DNA of 13,794 bases, from contig JAWXTS010000045.1 in the NCBI GenBank assembly GCA_044433305.1, positions 1 to 13,794 of the forward strand, written 5' to 3'. The position numbers and the translations under genes were made by a program. This stretch comes from JAWXTS01 sp044433305 (GTDB taxonomy: Bacteria; Bacteroidota; Bacteroidia; Bacteroidales; Rikenellaceae). The notes beneath the pieces were generated by a model. It did no database searches. It saw only the letters and a list, made by a program, of their open reading frames with translations, and was not told where the DNA came from. Every line of letters begins with the position of its first letter. Positions within the stretch are counted from its first letter, which is position 1. Shown piece by piece: positions 13,538-13,794 of the stretch.

Positions 13538-13794
13538 TTTATCTGTTTTTTAGATGTTTGCACACGTTTAGGAATCAATCGCTCCTCGATATTTTGGAAT
13601 ATAACGAAAAGAGCTGGGACAATAAATATCAAGGATATAGTACCCACAATCATACCTCCAACAACACCCACACCGAGCGAGATATTTCCATTAGCACCCA
13701 CGCCCGAAGCAAATACAAGTGGCAACATACCAAAGACCAAAGTGAGCGAGGTCATAAGAATTGGACGCAGACGAATTTTAGCTGCATTGATTGC
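13534..13794 (-). CDS. AcrB-like RND efflux pump, C-terminal end (5' part outside window)
   Basis: The minus-strand frame is open to the window edge, so only the last 86 residues are seen. A-A-K-I-R-L-R-P-I-L-M-T-S-L-T is the signature leading into transmembrane helix 11 of hydrophobe/amphiphile-efflux-1 pumps. A G-N-x-S-L-G-x-G-V-V-G-G-M loop follows, then the last helix T-I-S-L-I-F-I-V-P-A-L-F-V and a short basic cytoplasmic tail. Pumps of this type use the proton gradient to expel drugs, bile salts or detergents through the partner channel. Its stop overlaps the channel gene's ATG as ATGA, so the two are translated from one mRNA. Confidence 0.95.
   Translation of the reverse strand, partial: AINAAKIRLRPILMTSLTLVFGMLPLVFASGVGANGNISLGVGVVGGMIVGTISLIFIVPALFVIFQNIEERLIPKRVQTSKKQIK

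Overview
The window looks like a chromosomal segment of a Bacteroidales bacterium (Bacteroidota). The evidence is: Bacteroidota-type promoters (TTG/TTTG, about 20 bases, TAnnTTTG); lipoproteins with short lipobox signals, one carrying an acidic C-S-K-D-D start typical of surface-exported Bacteroidota lipoproteins; a Wzc-like kinase with a Tyr-Gly tail; and AT-rich DNA with some GC-richer patches. I cannot name a genus.

Region 1 (1-10155, + strand) is the 3' end of a capsule or exopolysaccharide operon. It is almost gap-free, with most genes overlapping or abutting. In order it encodes the end of a GT2 glycosyltransferase, two GT4 glycosyltransferases, a PglC/WcfS-type phosphoglycosyl transferase that would start each repeat unit on the lipid carrier, an ATP-grasp ligase, an 18-codon leftover of a deleted GT2 gene, a HAD-family phosphatase-like protein, and a DegT/PglE/WcfR-type sugar aminotransferase. 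The export module follows: a Wza-like lipoprotein, a Wzc-like co-polymerase/tyrosine kinase, and a PHP-type (CpsB/YwqE) tyrosine phosphatase. Flippase, polymerase and sugar dehydratase are not in the window and probably lie upstream. The variable middle shows recombination scars: the GT2 stub, AT-rich ATP-grasp and HAD genes, and an abrupt GC drop inside the aminotransferase gene near 5460.

Region 2 (10156-11031) has about 390 bases without a gene. It holds a good promoter, a 120-base imperfect hairpin that may be a structured RNA, and a second promoter-like site with a palindrome in its spacer. Next comes a small lipocalin-like surface lipoprotein whose start codon is followed by eight A residues. 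This puts the start out of frame with a perfect signal peptide; seven A residues would restore it. This is a phase-variation candidate, a recent frameshift, or a sequencing error.

Region 3 (11032-13794) is convergent. A bidirectional terminator separates the lipoprotein from a minus-strand ThiF/MoeB-like E1 enzyme with its own promoter. Beyond that, also on the minus strand, lies the end of an RND multidrug-efflux operon: the C-terminus of an AcrB-like pump, a TolC/OprM-like outer-membrane lipoprotein overlapping it by 4 bases, and a terminator.

The most interesting points are the A8 start-codon tract, the ATP-grasp/HAD pair where bacillosamine-type loci usually carry an acetyltransferase, the GT2 stub, and the hairpin region.
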